Of a stretch of 64,000 nucleotides of DNA, positions 55,842 to 63,543 are shown in pieces. Location: positions 558,001 through 622,000 of the forward strand of contig NZ_JAAZQQ010000002.1 in assembly GCF_012395815.1 (NCBI RefSeq), read 5' to 3'. How positions within the stretch are numbered: the first letter of the stretch is position 1; every line of letters begins with the position of its first letter. A program made the position numbers and the translations under genes. The stretch is from Roseicyclus persicicus. Its GTDB lineage: Bacteria; Pseudomonadota; Alphaproteobacteria; Rhodobacterales; Rhodobacteraceae. The notes below the pieces were generated by a model. That model saw only the letters and a list, made by a program, of their open reading frames with translations. It was not told where the DNA came from and ran no database searches.

Positions 55842-56507
55842 ATGTGCGGGCGCATGACCATGACCCACCCCACCGACGCGATGGCGCGGCTGTTCGACGC
55901 CGCGCCGTCGAACGACCTGCCGCCGGTGCCGCGCTACAACATCTGCCCGACGCAGCCCGTGGCCGTGGTGACCGCCGCCGGGGGCCGCCGGGCGATGCGC
56001 CCGATGCGCTGGGGGTTCCTGCCGCACTGGTACAAGACGCCGACCGACGGCCCCCTCCTGATCAACGCGCGGGCCGAGACGATCGCGGACAAGCCCGCCT
56101 TCCGCGCCGCGGTGCGCGAGCGGCGCTGCCTCGTGCCGGCCACCGGCTTCTACGAATGGACCAAGGACGCGGAGGGCAACCGGCTGCCGTGGTATTTCGT
56201 GCCTGCCGACGGCGCGCCGCTGGTGCTGGCCGGCATCTGGCAGGACTGGGGGCAGGGCGACGGGCGCGCGCCGACCGTCGCGGTCGTCACCACCGCGGCC
56301 AGTGCCTGGATGTCCGAGACCCACCACCGCGAGCCGGTCCGGCTGGACCCGGGCGACTGGGCCACCTGGCTGGGCGAGACCGGCGAGAAGGCGGCGCCGC
56401 TGATGCGGCCCGCGCCGCCGGGTTCCTACGACCGCTGGCGCGTCGACCCGCGGGTGAACTCGAACCGGGTCGAGGGCGAGGAGCTGGTGCGGCCGCTGGC
56501 GTCGTGA
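55842..56507 (+). CDS. SRAP-domain (YedK/HMCES) abasic-site protein
   Basis: The ATG at 55842 gives 221 residues beginning MCGRMTM, so Cys2 becomes the N-terminal catalytic residue after Met removal. SRAP residues are visible: INARAETIADKPAFRAAV (Asn and Arg), CLVPATGFYEW (Glu) and SETHHREPV (His), in the right order. These proteins crosslink to abasic sites in ssDNA and protect replication forks. The longer upstream frame overlaps the DUF1127 gene and is not used. Confidence 0.95.
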   Translation: MCGRMTMTHPTDAMARLFDAAPSNDLPPVPRYNICPTQPVAVVTAAGGRRAMRPMRWGFLPHWYKTPTDGPLLINARAETIADKPAFRAAVRERRCLVPATGFYEWTKDAEGNRLPWYFVPADGAPLVLAGIWQDWGQGDGRAPTVAVVTTAASAWMSETHHREPVRLDPGDWATWLGETGEKAAPLMRPAPPGSYDRWRVDPRVNSNRVEGEELVRPLAS

Positions 56508-56607
56508 GCCGGGCCGCTTCTCGGGCCCGTGCCGGCCCCTCGGCGCGGCGGCCCGCGTCTGGCGGCGCGCCAGGGGCACGTCGCGCCCGGTGGTGGCGGC
56601 AGGGCAG

Positions 56608-56629
56608 GCGTATTTTGGGAAAGATGAAG
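56608..56629. repeat. Single arm of the dispersed element, identical to 46204-46225
   Basis: GCGTATTTTGGGAAAGATGA and two more bases at 56608-56629 equal the reverse complement of the right arm of copy 2 over 22 bases. It lies in the gap between the SRAP gene and the tRNA-Gly fragment, 7 bases before that fragment. Confidence 0.8.
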
Positions 56630-56635
56630 GGGGGC

Positions 56636-56684
56636 TGGAGCGGGTGGCGGGAATCGAACCCGCGCGTTCAGCTTGGAAGGCTGA
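56636..56684 (-). pseudogene. Duplicated 3' half of tRNA-Gly(TCC)
   Basis: These 49 bases are identical to 56775-56823, the 3' half of the intact tRNA-Gly: CCA, discriminator, acceptor 3' strand, T arm, variable region, anticodon loop and the 5' anticodon strand. The identity breaks exactly after CTGA. The 5' half of the tRNA is absent, so it cannot fold as a tRNA. It lies downstream of the intact tRNA in its transcription direction, where a distal att site of an integrated element is expected. Confidence 0.85.
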
Positions 56685-56774
56685 TTAGAAAATTACGAAT
56701 TTTCTTTTTATGTCACATATTTGACGGCTGCTGGATGCATATCCTTATCAGAATTTTATCGGAAACGATTTCCT
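56685..56774. mobile_element. 90-bp AT-rich remnant between tRNA-Gly repeats
   Basis: Only 29 of these 90 bases are G or C, against a very GC-rich surrounding. The stretch includes a GAAAATT/AATTTTC inverted repeat at 56688-56704 followed by TTTTT, and a GGAAA/TTTCC hairpin at 56761-56773. No integrase or open frame is present. It is flanked by 49-bp direct repeats and is best read as what is left of an integrated element; a simple duplication plus insertion is an alternative. Confidence 0.6.
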
Positions 56775-56848
56775 TGGAGCGGGTGGCGGGAATCGAACCC
56801 GCGCGTTCAGCTTGGAAGGCTGACAGGCTACCATTACATCACACCCGC
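56775..56848 (-). tRNA. tRNA-Gly (anticodon TCC)
   Basis: On the minus strand a 74-base cloverleaf is visible: acceptor GCGGGTG with CACCCGC, D-arm region with GGTAG, anticodon stem TCAGC/GCTGA with loop CTTCCAA giving TCC, T arm GGGTTCGATTCCC, discriminator T and encoded CCA at 56775-56777. The 3' half is duplicated at 56636-56684. Confidence 0.97.
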
Positions 56849-57160
56849 ACGCCAAGGATGCGTTAGTCCAACGCTCATTGCCGGTCAAGTTGGATGGCTC
56901 GGCGCCAGTCCCGCAACACGTCAGATATGTCGTCCTGGGATCTCAGGCCTCGCAAACCCGTGTCCGGCTTTCCCGGTCTGCTCGGGCTCGATCCGGGAAG
57001 GCTGGACACAATGGCTGAACCGGCTTTTCCGCCCGAGATAGGTGAAGACCTGCTTCGGACACCTTGATGCCCCTTCCTCACCCCGCGCGTTGCCTGAGGC
57101 GGCGGGAGCGCGACACTCGGCTGCGCCGCCTCCGCCTGACCGCCAAAGGCAACGCGGTGC
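56849..57160. other. Intergenic region right of tRNA-Gly
   Basis: No gene is supported; a 68-codon minus frame and a 106-codon plus frame cross the tRNA or have mixed composition. The part up to about 57060 is moderately less GC-rich and may contain the tRNA-Gly promoter. At its right end the nested inverted repeats 57086-57156 are listed separately. Confidence 0.45.
57086..57156 (-). terminator. Nested inverted repeats after dctM
   Basis: Two perfect arm pairs are nested: outer CGCGTTGCCT (57086-57095) with AGGCAACGCG (57147-57156), and inner AGGCGGCG (57097-57104) with CGCCGCCT (57124-57131). They begin 4 bases after the dctM stop, in the position of a transcription terminator, but have no T-run. 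A structured mRNA end or protein site is also possible. Confidence 0.5.
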
Positions 57161-58453
57161 CTAGCTGACCGTGCTGCCCAGCCACAGCGTGATCGCGGGA
57201 AAGACCACGAGCAGCCCGAGCCGGACCAGGTCGACCCCTACGAAGGGCACCAGCCCGCGGAAGATCCGGGCGACAGGCACTTCGGGCAGCACAGCCTTGA
57301 GGACAAAGACGTTCATGCCCACCGGCGGCGTGATCAGTGCGATCTCGGTCACGACGATCACGATGATCCCGAACCACACGAGGTCGAAGCCCTGCGCGAC
57401 CACCACCGGGGCAAAGAGGGGCACGAAGATCAGGATGATCGCCATCGAGTCCATCACGCAGCCGAGCACGAGGAACACCGCGAGGATCACGAGGATGAGC
57501 GGCAGGCCCTCGAGGCCGGTCGCATCCACCAGGCCCAGTACCCCCGCGGCGAGCCCCGACAGGGTGAGGAGCTTGGACAGCATCAGCGCCCCGAACAGCA
57601 CGGTGTAGAGCGACACCGAGGTGTAGGCGGTGTCGACGATCACCTGCCGCAGGACGCGCCAGGACATCCGCCCAGTCGCCGCGGCGATGAGCAGGGCGAG
57701 ACCCGCCCCCATCCCGGCCGCCTCGGTCGGCGTGAAGAGCTTGGCGTAGAGGCCGCCGATGATCAGGCCGAACAGGAGCAGGAAGGGCCAGACGCCTGCC
57801 AGCGAGCGCCAGCGGTCGGGCCAGGGCGTGACGTCGCCCTGCGGCGCCTCGGCCGGATTGCGGGCGGCGACCAGCCGGATCACCACGAGGTAGAGCGCAA
57901 GGCCCAAGAGCCCCGGGATGACGCCGGCGACGAAGAGGTCGCCGATGTTGGTCTGGGTCAGGATGCCGTAGACCACCATGATGATCGAGGGCGGGATCAG
58001 GATGCCCAGCGTGCCGCCGGCCGCGATGGTGCCCGAGGCCAGCGCCTGGGAGTAGCCGTAGCGCTTCATGCTTGGGTAGGAGACCTTGGCCATCGTGGCC
58101 GCGGTGGCGTAGCTGGAGCCGCAGACGGCCGAGAAGCCCGCGCAGGACATCATGGTCGACAGCGCGAGGCCGCCGCGGATATGGCCGACGAAGGCATAGG
58201 CGGCGCGGAACAGGTCCTGCGCGATGCCGGTCTTGGCGATGATGTTGCCCATCAGGATGAACATCGGCACCACGGCGAGGTCGTAGTTGAGCACGGCGTC
58301 CGAGATGGTGAAGGGGAGGAGCTGGAACGCGACGGTCCAGTTCACCGCCACCCCGATCCCGGCGATGGAGACCGCGAGGAGGGCGAAGCCGAGCGGCACG
58401 CGCAGGAAGGCGAGGCCGATTGCTGCAAGCATGGACAGGGCACCGACTATCAC
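57161..58453 (-). CDS. dctM: TRAP transporter large permease DctM
   Basis: A 430-residue protein with about twelve helices, starting at GTG 58453, which overlaps the dctQ stop by 4 bases. Family patterns are FILMGNIIAKTGIAQDLF near residue 70, SCAGFSAVCGSSYATAATMAKVSYPSMKRYGY near 104-135 and GTLGILIPPSIIMVVYG near 150, then GCVMDSMAIILIFVPLF near 330. It is the transport channel of a TRAP system that uses the Na+ gradient. Nested inverted repeats follow. Confidence 0.95.
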   Translation of the reverse strand: MIVGALSMLAAIGLAFLRVPLGFALLAVSIAGIGVAVNWTVAFQLLPFTISDAVLNYDLAVVPMFILMGNIIAKTGIAQDLFRAAYAFVGHIRGGLALSTMMSCAGFSAVCGSSYATAATMAKVSYPSMKRYGYSQALASGTIAAGGTLGILIPPSIIMVVYGILTQTNIGDLFVAGVIPGLLGLALYLVVIRLVAARNPAEAPQGDVTPWPDRWRSLAGVWPFLLLFGLIIGGLYAKLFTPTEAAGMGAGLALLIAAATGRMSWRVLRQVIVDTAYTSVSLYTVLFGALMLSKLLTLSGLAAGVLGLVDATGLEGLPLILVILAVFLVLGCVMDSMAIILIFVPLFAPVVVAQGFDLVWFGIIVIVVTEIALITPPVGMNVFVLKAVLPEVPVARIFRGLVPFVGVDLVRLGLLVVFPAITLWLGSTVS

Positions 58454-58950
58454 AGCGGATCCTCCTCGTGGGTGTCTTCGGGGTCGGTCATGGGACCGGT
58501 CAGGGCGATGGCGGCGGCGGCGAGTGTCGAGAGGGCGAAGCTCGCGGCCATGAACAGGTAGAGGGGCTCACGGGGGACGCGGAGCGCCTGGCTGACCTCC
58601 GAGATGCGGCCGGCGTTCAGCCCGTGCCGGACGAAGAGCCAGGCGAGAAGGGCGAGGAGCCCAACCACCAGCACGGCCGTAAGCGCCCGCCACCAGCCCA
58701 TCCAGCGCTGTGCGACCAGGCGGTCGAGGAGGTCGATGGTGAGGTGCGCGCCCGCGGCCGTCACCAGCGGCAGGCCACAGAAGACGACCAGCGCCATCAG
58801 GTGCTCGGTGATGTCGTGGGCGCCGTAGATCGGCGCGGCGAAGAGGCGGCGGCCGATCACGTCGGCGAAGGTCAGCGCGACCATGGCCATCAGGAAAACG
58901 GCCATGACGGTTTCGACCGCGCGCCGCAGCGCCCAGGCGGTGGCATGCAT
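58450..58950 (-). CDS. dctQ: TRAP transporter small permease DctQ
   Basis: A 166-residue protein with four predicted helices (about 12-35, 48-66, 84-108, 128-150). VMAVFLMAMVALTFADVIGRRLF and GAHDITEHLMALVVFCGLPLVT are the usual DctQ patterns. It overlaps the dctM start and lies 64 bases after dctP. In TRAP systems the small subunit is needed for transport but its exact role is structural. Confidence 0.93.
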   Translation of the reverse strand: MHATAWALRRAVETVMAVFLMAMVALTFADVIGRRLFAAPIYGAHDITEHLMALVVFCGLPLVTAAGAHLTIDLLDRLVAQRWMGWWRALTAVLVVGLLALLAWLFVRHGLNAGRISEVSQALRVPREPLYLFMAASFALSTLAAAAIALTGPMTDPEDTHEEDPL

Positions 58951-59014
58951 TCTGGTATCCTCCCTTGACCGGAACCGGGGGCGTGCCCCGGTCCCGGATG
59001 GCGCTGGCGCGCCG

Positions 59015-60040
59015 TCACTCGGCGGTCAGCGCGCCGTAGGTCTCGACGTAGAAGGCGAGCACGGTCTCGGGGTCGGCGACGCCGGCCTCCCGCGCGGCGA
59101 CGATCCAGTCGGCGACCATGGCGTCGTAGATCGTGTCGACCGCCGCGATCAGCTCGGGCGAGGCCTCGGTGATGGTGTGGCCGGCGGCGGCCAGCGCCGC
59201 GGTCGCGGCGGGGTTCTGCGCGTCGAACTGGCGGCCCCAGGCGGCCGAGAGGGTCTCGCCCACGATCGCCTCGATGGCGGCCTGGTCCGCGGGGGCGATG
59301 CTGTCCCAGCGGGCGGAGTTCATCACCACGAAGAAGGCCGCGTCATAGAGCCCCTCGGGGAAGACCGTGTGATGGGTCAGCGCCTCCTCGAGGCGGAAGT
59401 TCACCACCGATTCCATCGTGTGCAGCGAGCCGTCGATCACGCCGCTTTCCAGCATCTCGTAGGCCCGCGTCGCCGGCGCCGCGACCGGCACCGCGCCGAG
59501 CTCGGTCAGGAGCCGCTCCTGGATCGGGCCGCCCATGCGGAATTTCTGGCCAGCGATGTCGCCGGGCGTGACCATCTGCGCGCTGCCGTGGTGCAGCTGG
59601 CCGCCACCGAAGAGGCCCGCCGCCAGCATCTCGACCCCGTCGAACACTTCGAGGTCGGCAAGGTGCGCCTCGTAGGTCCGCCAGAGCGCGACGCTCTGCG
59701 CCTCGGCGTCGGTGCCCGCGTTGGGGAACTCCGCGAACCACAGCGCCACGAAGCGCTCGGGCTCGTAGGTGAAGTTGCCCCAGGTGATGTCGGCCACACC
59801 GGTGCGGGCCAGTTCCCAGTGCTGGGCCGGGCTGCCGAGCGGCGCGGGCAGGATCGTCACGGTCACGCGGCCCTCGGTCACCTCGGCGACCTGTTCGGCG
59901 AAGGGCACGAAGAAGTCGGTGTGCAGGAAATGCGTCGGCGGAACCCAGGACGACATGGTCAGGTTCTGCGCGCCGGCGGCGCCGGCGGCGAACAGGAGCG
60001 CCGTGCCGAGGGCGGTGGTCTTGAGAAGCGTGCGGGTCAT
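59015..60040 (-). CDS. dctP: TRAP transporter substrate-binding protein DctP
   Basis: The ATG at 60040 follows AAAGGGAGA and gives 341 residues with a signal peptide (TTALGTALLFAAGAAGA, cleavage near residue 24). The mature domain has SSWVPPTHFLHTDFFVPFAEQV, the DctP linker Arg region GQKFRMGGPIQERLLTELGAVPV and MESVVNFRLEEALTHHTVF. The ligand is a carboxylate of unknown identity; given catB/benA nearby, an aromatic or keto acid is possible. It is transcribed away from the marR gene. Confidence 0.93.
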   Translation of the reverse strand: MTRTLLKTTALGTALLFAAGAAGAQNLTMSSWVPPTHFLHTDFFVPFAEQVAEVTEGRVTVTILPAPLGSPAQHWELARTGVADITWGNFTYEPERFVALWFAEFPNAGTDAEAQSVALWRTYEAHLADLEVFDGVEMLAAGLFGGGQLHHGSAQMVTPGDIAGQKFRMGGPIQERLLTELGAVPVAAPATRAYEMLESGVIDGSLHTMESVVNFRLEEALTHHTVFPEGLYDAAFFVVMNSARWDSIAPADQAAIEAIVGETLSAAWGRQFDAQNPAATAALAAAGHTITEASPELIAAVDTIYDAMVADWIVAAREAGVADPETVLAFYVETYGALTAE

Positions 60041-60115
60041 GCGGGGTCTCCCTTTGGGGCGGTGCGTCCCGGGGCCGGTCCCGTCCGACTCCTCCGGTCG
60101 GTTCGGTGCGGCATC

Positions 60116-60170
60116 GAGACTGTTGCGGTTTGAGAATAATATGCTGAGACTGTTGCATGCTGAGATCGAA
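60116..60170. promoter_or_regulatory. Direct repeats between dctP and marR
   Basis: GAGACTGTTGC occurs at 60116-60126 and 60146-60156, exactly 30 bases apart (about three helical turns); ATGCTGAGA occurs at 60141-60149 and 60157-60165. The decamer TGAGATCGAA at 60161-60170 occurs again at 60729-60738 in front of the riboswitch. This lies in the divergent dctP-marR spacer, a natural operator place for the MarR protein. Confidence 0.55.
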
Positions 60171-60232
60171 GCGGCGATGGTGGCGCGGGTATCGGGTGAT
60201 ACCGGGAACGGCATGAAGGCGGGGCGGAACGG

Positions 60233-60703
60233 ATGGGCGGGCAGAAAGTCTTTCGGAACGAGCGGCTTACCTATCGGTTGAGCGTGCTGGCCGACCAGGC
60301 CATCGCGGCCAACGACCAGATCTTCGTCCGCAAGACGGGCTGCAGCATCCGGGAATTGCGGGTGCTCCGCCTGATCGACGACACGCCGGGCACGACGTTT
60401 CGCGAGATCGCGCGGGTGACCGGATTCGAACGCAGCCTGACCTCGCGCATCATCCAGTCGCTGATCGGGGCGGGGCTGATCGAGCGGGAGAACTCGGCGG
60501 AGGATGCCCGCGTCTTCCTGCTGCGGACCACGCCCAAGGGACAGGAGCTGCGCCGGGTGGCCCGCGCCCTGTCGGACCGGCTGGAGGCGATCCTGACCGA
60601 ACCGCTGTCGCGGGCCGAGCTGGAGACGCTGGACAGCCTGCTGGAGCGCCTCGGCGTCTGGGTGGCGTCGGACAGCTACCGCGACAAGCTAGCGGTCGAA
60701 TAA
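60233..60703 (+). CDS. MarR-family transcriptional regulator
   Basis: A 156-residue winged-helix regulator. The HTH is TTFREIARVTGFERSLTSRIIQSLIGAGLIERENSAEDARVFLLRTTPKGQEL, with the wing containing the conserved Asp-Ala-Arg. The N-terminal helix LTYRLSVLADQAIAANDQIFVRKTGCSIRELRVLRLI is typical. It is divergent from the TRAP operon and upstream of dadA-catB-benA, so it may control both. Ligands of the family are often aromatic acids. Confidence 0.92.
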   Translation: MGGQKVFRNERLTYRLSVLADQAIAANDQIFVRKTGCSIRELRVLRLIDDTPGTTFREIARVTGFERSLTSRIIQSLIGAGLIERENSAEDARVFLLRTTPKGQELRRVARALSDRLEAILTEPLSRAELETLDSLLERLGVWVASDSYRDKLAVE

Positions 60704-60734
60704 ATCTCACATCAAGATCATCTTGATTTGAGAT
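60704..60734. promoter_or_regulatory. Large near-perfect palindrome upstream of the glycine riboswitch
   Basis: Arms ATCTCACATCAAGA (60704-60717) and TCTTGATTTGAGAT (60721-60734) match at 13 of 14 positions around TCA; the inner ATCAAGAT-C-ATCTTGAT is perfect. It starts right after the marR stop and 37 bases before the riboswitch, so it is placed to regulate the promoter of the dadA transcript or to end the marR transcript. Confidence 0.6.
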
Positions 60735-60770
60735 CGAATAGACGCTAGGGTCGATCCCGCCATACCAGCC

Positions 60771-60845
60771 GTCCCGCGAGAGGCCGACCACCGTCGGCGC
60801 CGAAGGAGCAACCCCCCGGAACCTCTCAGGCAAAAGGACCGGGAC
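60771..60845 (+). ncRNA. Glycine riboswitch aptamer (single)
   Basis: P1 closes as GTCCC (60771-60775) / GGGAC (60841-60845). Inside are the conserved glycine-aptamer strings GAGAGG, GCCGAAGGAGCAA and CCTCTCAGGCAAAAGGAC, in the right order. Only one aptamer is seen; the next 100 bases to the dadA start lack a second CCGAAGG/CTCTCAGG set and would hold the expression platform, ending with the ribosome site GGGAGGT. It probably turns on dadA when glycine is present. Confidence 0.9.
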
Positions 60846-60945
60846 GCGCAGGGCGATCTGAAGCGGGCCGTGCAAGGCGCCCGCAACAGAGGGGACCGCA
60901 CCGCCACAGGGCGGGCGGGAAACCCTTTGGTCGCGGGAGGTTCAC

Positions 60946-62217
60946 ATGACCAATATTGCCGTTATCGGCGCCGGCATCACCGGCGTCTCCACCGCGTCTG
61001 CCCTGATGGATCGGGGCCATGACGTGACGCTCTTCGACCGCAACCGCTACGCGGCGATGCAGACATCCTTTGCCAATGGCGGGCAGCTGTCGGCGTCCAA
61101 CGCCGAGACGTGGAACCGCTGGGCGACCGTGTTCAAGGGGATGCGCTGGATGCTGACCCGCGGCGCGCCGCTCCTCGTGAACCCGACGCCGAGCTGGCAC
61201 AAGTACAGCTGGATGGCCGAGTTCGTCGCCGCGATCCCGCGCTATCGGCAGAACACCGTCGCCACCGCCCGCATGGCCATCGCCGCCCGCGGACTCCTGC
61301 GCGAGAAGGCGGCGCGCTACGGCTTCTACTTCGACGCCGAGGACCGGGGCATCCTGCACATCTACACCGACCCCGCCGAGTTCGCCCATGCGGGGCGGGT
61401 GACGGCGCTCCTGGCCGAGGCAGGGCTGACCCGCCGCGCCGTGACGCCAGCGGAGATCCGGGCCATCGAGCCCGCGCTCCGCGGCGACTTCCACGGCGGC
61501 TACTACACCGAGAGCGATTTCACCGGCGACATCCATCGCTACACCACCGGCCTTGCCCGCGGCATCGCGGGGGAGGGGGCAGACCTGCGCTTCGGCACCG
61601 AGATCGAGGGGCTGCGCCACGGCCCGGACGGGGTGCGCGTGACGTGGCGCCAAGGCGACGAGCGCCACACGGAGCGCTTCGACGCCGTCGTCATCTGCGC
61701 CGGCGTCGAGAGCCGCCGCTTCGCCGCCATGCTGGGCGATCGTGTGAACGTCTACCCGGTCAAGGGTTATTCCATCACCGTCCGGCTGGATGACGAGAGC
61801 AGCCAGAAGGCGGCCCCCTGGGTCAGCCTGCTCGACGACCAGGCCAAGATCGTCACCAGCCGCCTCGGCCCGAACCGGTTTCGCATCGCCGGCACGGCGG
61901 AGTTCAACGGCACCAACCTCGACATCCGCGACGACCGCATCCGCCCGCTGGTCAAATGGTGCGAGCGGTTCTTCCCCGGCGTCAGCACCGAGCACGCGAT
62001 CCCCTGGGCGGGCCTGCGCCCCATGATGCCCGACATGATGCCGAGGGTCGGCCCCGGCCGGCGCCCGCGCGTCTACTACAACACCGGCCACGGCCACCTC
62101 GGCTGGACGCTGTCGGCGGCGACGGCCGAAATGCTGGCCGAGGCCGTCGCGGTGGACCCGGCGCTGACGCCGGCGCGCCCGCAGCGCGCCGCGGCCCTGC
62201 CGATGGCCGCAGAATGA
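60946..62217 (+). CDS. dadA: FAD-dependent D-amino acid dehydrogenase / glycine oxidase family protein
   Basis: A 423-residue FAD enzyme of the DadA family. The FAD-binding motif IAVIGAGITGVSTASALMDRGHDVTLFDR is at residues 4-32, FANGGQLSASNAETWNRW near 46 is the DadA pattern, and the C-terminus has RPMMPDMMPRVGPG and NTGHGHLGWTLS. DadA proteins oxidise D-amino acids to keto acids and ammonia. Because a glycine riboswitch precedes it, glycine or a glycine-derived imino acid may be a true substrate. The ribosome site GGGAGGT is at -6. Confidence 0.88.
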   Translation: MTNIAVIGAGITGVSTASALMDRGHDVTLFDRNRYAAMQTSFANGGQLSASNAETWNRWATVFKGMRWMLTRGAPLLVNPTPSWHKYSWMAEFVAAIPRYRQNTVATARMAIAARGLLREKAARYGFYFDAEDRGILHIYTDPAEFAHAGRVTALLAEAGLTRRAVTPAEIRAIEPALRGDFHGGYYTESDFTGDIHRYTTGLARGIAGEGADLRFGTEIEGLRHGPDGVRVTWRQGDERHTERFDAVVICAGVESRRFAAMLGDRVNVYPVKGYSITVRLDDESSQKAAPWVSLLDDQAKIVTSRLGPNRFRIAGTAEFNGTNLDIRDDRIRPLVKWCERFFPGVSTEHAIPWAGLRPMMPDMMPRVGPGRRPRVYYNTGHGHLGWTLSAATAEMLAEAVAVDPALTPARPQRAAALPMAAE

Positions 62218-62318
62218 CCCCCCGCGCCGCAGCCCTGCTCCCCGGGCTGCGGCGCGTGCCGCGGCAGGGTATCAGCCAAGACCCCCCGCATCATCGACAG
62301 ATCCGGCCTCCCGCCCGC

Positions 62319-63506
62319 ATGGTCCGCCTCAACGCAGAGCCAAGCACGGTGACCCAAGTGACCACGATCGACCGCATCGACACCCGCATCCTCGATATCC
62401 CCACGATCCGGGGGCATGTCCTGTCGATGGCGACGATGCGGACCCAGACCGCCGTGCTGGTGCGCATCCGCTTTTCGGACGGCTCCGAGGGGCTGGGCGA
62501 GGGCACCACCATCGGCGGTCTCAGCTACGGTCCCGAAAGCCCCGAAAGCATCCGCTCGGCCATAGACACCTACCTTGCCCCGGCGCTGGTCGGGCGGTCG
62601 GCCGATGACGTGAACGGCGCGATCCAGCTGATGGACCGCGTCGCCCGCGGCAACCGGATCGCCAAGACCGCCGTGGAGATCGCCCTCTGGGACGGGCTCG
62701 GCAAGCGCCTCGGCGTGTCGGTCGCGCAGCTCTTCGGCGGGGCGGTCCACGCCCGCCTGCCCGTGGCCTGGACGCTCGCCTCGGGCAACTCCGAGACCGA
62801 CATCGCCGAGGCCGAGGAGATGATCGCCACCGGCCGCCACCGCATCTTCAAGCTGAAGATCGGCAAGCGCGCCGTGGCCGAGGACGTGGCCCATGTCGCC
62901 CGCATCAAGGCCGCGCTGGGCGATGCCGCCAGCATCCGCGTCGACGTCAACCAGAGCTGGTCGCTCGCCGAAGCGCGCCGCGGCCTCGCGGCTCTGCAGG
63001 ATGCCGGCTGCGAGCTGGTCGAGCAGCCGGTCGCCGCGCGGTCCCTCGCCGCGATGGCCGAGCTGACCCGCGGCCATGCCATCGCGGTGATGGCCGACGA
63101 GGCGCTGAACGGGCCCGAGGATGCGCTGGCCGTGGCCGGCAAGGCCGCCGCCGATGTCTTCGCCGTCAAGATCGCGCAGTCGGGCGGGCTCAAGCGCGCC
63201 GCCGAGGTGGTGGCGATCGGGCAGGCGGCGGGCCTCGGGCTCTACGGCGGCACGATGCTGGAAACCGGCCTCAGCACCGCCGCCGCGCTGCAGCTCTTCG
63301 CCACCGTCGAGCGGCTGGACTGGGGGACGGAACTCTTCGGTCCGCTGCTCCTGACCGCCGACATCCTCGCCGAGCCCATCACCTACCGCGACTTCCATGT
63401 CGAGGTGCCCCGTGGCCCCGGCCTCGGCGCCGCCCTCGACCCCGACAAGATCGATTTCTACCGCCGCGACCGCGCCCGCAGCGTGACCGCGGTGGCGGGC
63501 GAATAG
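62319..63506 (+). CDS. catB: Muconate cycloisomerase (CatB-type enolase superfamily enzyme)
   Basis: The ATG at 62319 gives 395 residues; a GTG at 62349 is an alternative because homologues begin close to [13 protein letters not shown]. Signatures are [14 protein letters not shown] near residue 30, the KxK motif FKLKIGK near 170, metal ligands in RVDVNQSW (Asp), LVEQPV (Glu) and VMADEAL (Asp), then [11 protein letters not shown] and [12 protein letters not shown]. It converts cis,cis-muconate to muconolactone in the catechol branch. It ends 37 bases before benA. Confidence 0.92.
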   Translation: MVRLNAEPSTVTQVTTIDRIDTRILDIPTIRGHVLSMATMRTQTAVLVRIRFSDGSEGLGEGTTIGGLSYGPESPESIRSAIDTYLAPALVGRSADDVNGAIQLMDRVARGNRIAKTAVEIALWDGLGKRLGVSVAQLFGGAVHARLPVAWTLASGNSETDIAEAEEMIATGRHRIFKLKIGKRAVAEDVAHVARIKAALGDAASIRVDVNQSWSLAEARRGLAALQDAGCELVEQPVAARSLAAMAELTRGHAIAVMADEALNGPEDALAVAGKAAADVFAVKIAQSGGLKRAAEVVAIGQAAGLGLYGGTMLETGLSTAAALQLFATVERLDWGTELFGPLLLTADILAEPITYRDFHVEVPRGPGLGAALDPDKIDFYRRDRARSVTAVAGE

Positions 63507-63543
63507 CCCGACAGACCCACGACAGCCAGGAGGAGACCCGCCC

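Noticed and set aside
56636-56684. A second functional tRNA-Gly
   Set aside because: Only the 3' half matches; D arm and 5' acceptor strand are missing and replaced by AT-rich DNA.
56721-57081. Frames of 106 (plus) and 68 (minus) codons around tRNA-Gly
   Set aside because: The plus frame passes through the antisense of the tRNA; the minus frame has no ribosome site. Neither resembles an integrase or a phage gene.
60846-60945. A second glycine aptamer
   Set aside because: The needed CCGAAGG and CTCTCAGG strings are absent; only hairpins of the expression platform are seen.
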